NCBI RefSeq assembly: GCF_002735705.1
Contig: NZ_PDZL01000004.1
Span: forward strand, 248,001-312,000
Source: Janthinobacterium sp. BJB426
GTDB lineage: Bacteria > Pseudomonadota > Gammaproteobacteria > Burkholderiales > Burkholderiaceae_D
Reading direction: 5' to 3'
DNA length: 64,000 bases
Position numbers and translations under genes: made by a program. Shown here piece after piece: positions 59,971-64,000 of this stretch. Within the stretch, counting starts at the first letter, position 1. The number at the start of each line of letters is the position of its first letter. The notes beneath the pieces are model-generated. The model made no database searches. It was given only the letters and a program-made list of their open reading frames with translations, and was not told where the DNA came from.

Positions 59971-59990
59971 CGATATCAATATTGATATCG
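59971..59990. promoter_or_regulatory. 20-bp perfect palindrome upstream of the TonB receptor gene
   Basis: CGATATCAATATTGATATCG, perfectly symmetrical, 114 bp before the receptor start. A related half site ATATCAAT recurs near 60080. It is probably the operator of a sugar-responsive repressor not present in the window. Confidence 0.6.
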
Positions 59991-60103
59991 AAACAGTGGA
60001 AAAATTGATTGGAGAGATTATCGCCCAGCCCCTAAGATAAACGCCGAGCATGCGAACGACATGCAAGCGACATAAAAAATATCAATACAATATCTGGAGA
60101 TTC

Positions 60104-62755
60104 ATGATGCGCAACGCCACCGGCCCGCTCGCGGCCACTTCCCCTCGTCCATTCACCTTGAAGGCAGCCGTTGCGGCACTGGCCGGTATTGGCTTGCTGA
60201 GCACGGCATCGGTCTGGGCGCAGGAGGCGGCGGACGCCAGTGCCGAGCCGGCTGCGGAAGTGTCGGTCGTGACCGTCAGCGGCGTGCGCCGCTCGGCGCA
60301 AAATTCGCAGCAGATCAAGATGCGTTCGGACCAGGTCATCGATTCCATCGTGGCCGACGATATCGGCAAATTCCCCGATAACAACGTGGCCGAAACCCTG
60401 GCGCGCATTTCCGGCATCCAGATCCGCCGCGATTCGGGCGAGGCCAGCGCCGTCATGATCCGCGGCTTGCGCGATGTCACGACCCTGCTCAATGGCCGCG
60501 AACTGTTCACCACCACGGGCCGCTACGTCAACCTGGCCGACATTCCCGCCACCATGCTGCAGCGCGTGGACGTGTACAAGTCGCAGGGCGCGGACCAGGT
60601 CGAAGGCGGCGTGGCCGGCATCATCGACGTGCGCACCAACCGTCCGTTCGACTTCAAGGATTTCACGGCCAGCGTGAATACGCGCGCCGTCTACAGCGAC
60701 AAATCGAAAGCCACGGACCCGAACATCAGCGGCATGGTGGCTAACCGCTGGAAGACGGGCATCGGCGAAGTGGGTGCGCTGTTGGGCTTGTCGCAGCAGC
60801 AGCACCGTTACCACGAAGAGCGCGCATTCAATACGGCGCCTGTGGATAAAAGTTTCCTGTTGCCCGGTTTGACGGGGCCGGATCAGGTGGGCTTGTTGCC
60901 GATCAAGGGCGACCGCCGCCGCACGACCGCCAATGCCGTGCTGCAATGGCGCCCGAACGCCGACGTCGAACTGTACGCGGAAGGCATGGCCACGCGCTTC
61001 CTGCTCGATGCCGAGTCCGATTACTTTGTCGGCTTGCCATGGTGGGGCACGCCCGTGTCGGCCACAAAGATTCCCGGCACCGACCAGTTGCAAACGCTCA
61101 CTTCCACCAACGTCAACACCATCATGTCAACGCAGGCGAACAAGAACCAGACGAAGACGCATCAATTTGCCGTGGGTGGCTTGTGGGATATCAACCCGGA
61201 ATGGCGTTTCACGTCGGAAGTGGCCAGCACCAAAAGCACCTATGCCTGGCGCAACCCGATTCTCGATGCCATCACCGTCGTGCCGAATGCCCGCATCAAT
61301 ACCAACCAGAACGGCACCTTGCACGTCGACTACACGGGCATCGATTTGCAAGACCCGTCGAATTACTATCTGAAGGGCTTTTTCGACCGTTACGGCCGGG
61401 ATCAGGGCAGCTCGAACGACGTGCGCGCCGATCTGGCGTACACGCCGAGTGCCGGCGGTATCTTCAAGGAAATCAGCGTCGGCCTGCGCGGCGTGAAGCG
61501 CGAGGCCGAATCGATCAAGAGTTTCGAGGGCAATGCGGAAGCACCGGACGTGTCCGGTGCCGCGTTTCCGTTCAGCCGCCAGAGCGTGACGTCGATTCCC
61601 GGCCTCAATTGCCTGTCGGAACCGATGTCCAGTGGCGGCTCCGACTATGGCTTGAAGCAATGGTACACGCCGTGCGCCAGCTTCCTGCTCAATAACACGG
61701 GCACCATCCGCGAAGCCGTCACGGGCAGCAGCGCGGCGCGCGCCATGGACCCAGGCTCATTCTTCAAGGATACGGAAAAGACGTATTCCATCTATACCAA
61801 GGCGAAAATCGCCTTCAAGCTGGCCGAATATCCCGTCGACGGCACCCTGGGCGTGCGCGTCGTGCGCACCGAGCAAAGTCTGCAAGGCAACAGTTCGCAA
61901 GATGGCGTCTACACGCCTGTCATCAGCGACACGGCCAGCACCGATGTGCTGCCGAGCGTGGCCCTGAAAATCAAGCTGCGCGGCGACCTGGTCGGCCGCT
62001 TCGCTGCGGGCCGCACCATCAGCCGCCCCGGCTTTTCCCAGCTGAACCCGGGTGTGGCCCTCGTCAACTCGACGGAAACGGTGAAAGCGACAGGCGCGGG
62101 CGGCAATCCAAACTTGAAACCGGTCACGGGCGACAATGTCGATGCCGCGCTGGAATGGTATTTCGCGCCAGCCGGTTCCGTCACGGCCACCGTCTTCCAC
62201 CACAAGTTCGACGGCTATATCCAGCAACGCATTTCCAGCGAAACCATCGCCGGCAAGACCTACGACGTGGACCGCCCGTACAACACGGCGGCCGGCAAGC
62301 TGCAGGGCCTGGAAATTGGCTACCAGCAGTTTTATGACGGCTTGCCGGGCTTGTTGAGCGGCCTGGGCTTGCAAGCGAACGGCACCTACATGAGCGGTAC
62401 CACGGACGACGAGACGGGCAGCCATGCCATCACGGGCGTATCGCGCTATGCCTACAACCTGGTGCTGCTGTACGAAAAAGATGCGTGGTCGGGTCGCCTG
62501 GCCTACAACTGGCGCTCGAAATTCATCGACAGCTACAACCAGGGCGGCCCCGGCCTGGACCTGAAAGTGGCGGCCACAGCCCAGCTCGACGGTTCGTTGT
62601 CGTACAAGATCAACGACCAGTTCACCGTGACCCTCGATGGTAATAACTTGCTCGACACCAAGTTCAAGGATTACTGGAACGAGCCGGGCGTGTATGCGCG
62701 CGATACGCGACGCTATGACCGGACAGTCGGGTTATCCCTGCGCTGGAAAATGTAA
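60104..62755 (+). CDS. TonB-dependent receptor (carbohydrate-type)
   Basis: 883 residues from ATG 60104 (GGAG upstream), with a signal peptide (ALAGIGLLSTASVWAQ) and a plug domain (VVTVSGVRRSAQNSQQIKMRSDQVIDSIVADDIGKFPDNNVAETLARISGI) in the style of the TIGR01782 sugar-associated receptors. The barrel follows and ends WKM. It moves substrates across the outer membrane with energy from TonB-ExbBD. The neighbouring symporter suggests a sugar or oligosaccharide ligand. Confidence 0.92.
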   Translation: MMRNATGPLAATSPRPFTLKAAVAALAGIGLLSTASVWAQEAADASAEPAAEVSVVTVSGVRRSAQNSQQIKMRSDQVIDSIVADDIGKFPDNNVAETLARISGIQIRRDSGEASAVMIRGLRDVTTLLNGRELFTTTGRYVNLADIPATMLQRVDVYKSQGADQVEGGVAGIIDVRTNRPFDFKDFTASVNTRAVYSDKSKATDPNISGMVANRWKTGIGEVGALLGLSQQQHRYHEERAFNTAPVDKSFLLPGLTGPDQVGLLPIKGDRRRTTANAVLQWRPNADVELYAEGMATRFLLDAESDYFVGLPWWGTPVSATKIPGTDQLQTLTSTNVNTIMSTQANKNQTKTHQFAVGGLWDINPEWRFTSEVASTKSTYAWRNPILDAITVVPNARINTNQNGTLHVDYTGIDLQDPSNYYLKGFFDRYGRDQGSSNDVRADLAYTPSAGGIFKEISVGLRGVKREAESIKSFEGNAEAPDVSGAAFPFSRQSVTSIPGLNCLSEPMSSGGSDYGLKQWYTPCASFLLNNTGTIREAVTGSSAARAMDPGSFFKDTEKTYSIYTKAKIAFKLAEYPVDGTLGVRVVRTEQSLQGNSSQDGVYTPVISDTASTDVLPSVALKIKLRGDLVGRFAAGRTISRPGFSQLNPGVALVNSTETVKATGAGGNPNLKPVTGDNVDAALEWYFAPAGSVTATVFHHKFDGYIQQRISSETIAGKTYDVDRPYNTAAGKLQGLEIGYQQFYDGLPGLLSGLGLQANGTYMSGTTDDETGSHAITGVSRYAYNLVLLYEKDAWSGRLAYNWRSKFIDSYNQGGPGLDLKVAATAQLDGSLSYKINDQFTVTLDGNNLLDTKFKDYWNEPGVYARDTRRYDRTVGLSLRWKM

Positions 62756-62836
62756 AACGTCCATGGCTGCGTTGCATTGCCTTGCCGTACTCCTCGTACT
62801 GTCTTCGGCAACGCGCCTTGCCCTGAACGTTTTACA
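62751..62836 (+). repeat. Structured intergenic repeat R2, copy 2
   Basis: An 86-bp element whose terminal stem (TGTAAAACGT / ACGTTTTACA) includes the stop codon of the receptor gene. It corresponds to copy 1 at 22024-22106. Inner arms are CGTTGCC / GGCAATG on the minus strand (one G-U wobble), covarying with copy 1. Confidence 0.85.
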
Positions 62837-62944
62837 TGAGTGAAAAAAGCAGTATCCAAGGGCGTTGCCATGGTTTCGGCCGGCAACGCCCCTGTCAGTT
62901 GGGCAGTCACGCACGATTCATCATAAAAAGAATGGACGGAAAGC

Positions 62945-64000
62945 ATGGAGACGCAAAAATTATCTACCGTTGAAAAGGTCGGCTTCGGCGCCGGCGACAT
63001 GGCGCTCAATGTCGTCATTTCGTCGATGATGCTGATCATCACCTTTTTCTATACCGATATCTATGGCTTGAAAACCACCGACCTGGCCCTGCTGTTTGTG
63101 GCCGTGAAAGTCATCGGCGCCATCGCCGATCTGGTCATGGGCCAGATCACCGACCGCTACAGCTTTGCCTCGGGCCGCTACCGGCCGTATCTGCTGTGGC
63201 TGGCCGTGCCGTATGGCGTCAGCGTCTTCTTTGTCTTCAGCACGCCCGAGTGGCAGTATGACGCCAAGCTGATCTGGGCATATTCGACGTATATTTTGAT
63301 GACCATCATGACGGCCGGCGTGGGCATCCCCTACATTTCCCTGATCAGCGGCCTGACCAGCGACCCGCAGGACCGCCTGTCGGCCAACGGCTACCGCTTG
63401 TTCTTCGCCAAGATCGGCGCCTTCATGGTGACCATCGTCGTACCCATCCTGTCGCAGCGCTGGGGCGGCGGCAATCCGGCCGTCGGCTACCAGGCAGCCA
63501 TGGCCGTAATGGCCGTCATGGGCGTTGCCCTGTTCCTGTTCTGCTATTTCTCCACCACCGAGAGGGTCGTGCACGTGGTGGAAAAGCAATCGCTGCTCGA
63601 TCAATTGAAAGTGCTGCTGCAAAACGACCAATGGTTGGTGCTGTGCGGCGTGTGCGTCACGGGCACCATCGGCTATGTCGTACGCGGCTCCGTCGCCATT
63701 TATTACGCGAAATACTATCTGGGCGGCAGCACGGAAACTGTCGCCGCCTTTTTGACCACGGGCGTGGTGGCCGCCATCCTGGCCATGATCGCCTCGACCT
63801 GGATCACCAAGTTTTATTGCAAGGTAAAACTGTTCCGCTACACGCAGATCGGCGTCGCGCTGATCAGCCTGGCGATCTATTTCCTGGTAAAACCGAGCGA
63901 TACCGTGCTGGCCTTCGCCCTGTATTTCCTGCTCTCCTTCGTGGTGGACTTGCATGCGCCCGTATTCTGGTCGGCCATCGCGGAAACCATTGATTATGGT
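62945..64000 (+). CDS. GPH-family sugar:cation symporter (3' truncated by the window)
   Basis: The frame from ATG 62945 is open to the window end (352 codons, no stop), beginning METQKLSTVEKVGFGAGDM. The pattern of hydrophobic helices and the segments FGAGDMALNVVISSMMLIITFFYTDIYGL and DLVMGQITDRYSFASGRYRPYLLW are typical of MelB/XynT-type glycoside-pentoside-hexuronide symporters. It imports a sugar with a cation through the inner membrane and pairs with the TonB receptor upstream. Confidence 0.9.
   Translation, partial: METQKLSTVEKVGFGAGDMALNVVISSMMLIITFFYTDIYGLKTTDLALLFVAVKVIGAIADLVMGQITDRYSFASGRYRPYLLWLAVPYGVSVFFVFSTPEWQYDAKLIWAYSTYILMTIMTAGVGIPYISLISGLTSDPQDRLSANGYRLFFAKIGAFMVTIVVPILSQRWGGGNPAVGYQAAMAVMAVMGVALFLFCYFSTTERVVHVVEKQSLLDQLKVLLQNDQWLVLCGVCVTGTIGYVVRGSVAIYYAKYYLGGSTETVAAFLTTGVVAAILAMIASTWITKFYCKVKLFRYTQIGVALISLAIYFLVKPSDTVLAFALYFLLSFVVDLHAPVFWSAIAETIDYG

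Overview
The window reads as a chromosomal segment of a GC-rich betaproteobacterium, most likely an Oxalobacteraceae member close to Janthinobacterium/Massilia. Supporting signs are a PHB module (phasin, phaA, phaB), a hemA-prfA-dsbB-prmC block, minCDE, divergent metE/metR, and sugar-type TonB receptor plus GPH symporter genes. Gene density is high and most loci are ordinary housekeeping or accessory metabolism.

Layout. 0.3-4.6 kb: a forward run (M24 aminopeptidase P, small unknown, MgtC-like, DUF924, DUF2520). 4.6-8.1 kb: a Cache-GGDEF cyclase, a small unknown, a molybdopterin-fold protein and a beta-barrel protein. 8.1-14.7 kb: ettA, rarD, kup, an FKBP lipoprotein, an ATP-pyrophosphatase and a GNAT protein. 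15-20.4 kb: ohr, a LytS/LytTR-type two-component pair, a histone-deacetylase-like hydrolase and gshA. 20.6-27.8 kb: prmC, dsbB, prfA, hemA, a response regulator, a DUF697-like protein and minEDC. 28-31 kb: metE/metR. 31-34 kb: PHB genes. 34-52.4 kb: mixed metabolism, including fadH, a Kef-type antiporter, a KAS III, a CtpA-like protease, two tandem M13 metallopeptidases and a cytochrome c. 52.6-58.6 kb: an AT-richer island in tRNA-Arg(CCG), bounded by 48-bp direct repeats, with a tyrosine integrase and debris of a filamentous prophage. 58.8-59.8 kb: an HTH/PIN toxin-antitoxin-like pair. 60-64 kb: the start of a sugar uptake locus that runs off the window.

Most notable observations. (1) The MetE gene is about 626 codons. 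Compared with canonical MetE it lacks two in-frame blocks: one carries the TIGSFPQT homocysteine-binding motif and the other the zinc-binding HMC segment, so it cannot be an ordinary methionine synthase. (2) Two families of intergenic structured repeats occur here, each twice. Every copy lies directly 3' of a stop codon in a fixed orientation relative to the gene, and the stem arms differ between copies while keeping their pairing. (3) The island preserves deletion scars of a filamentous phage, namely an HTH-Zot tail fusion, a broken secretin and an MqsA-like fragment, plus unknown cargo. (4) An intrinsic terminator sits in the leader of a periplasmic Spy-like gene, suggesting attenuation or a small RNA.

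No rRNA, CRISPR array or intact IS element was seen. Functional names rest on motif and family recognition from the translated sequence; no database search was possible.
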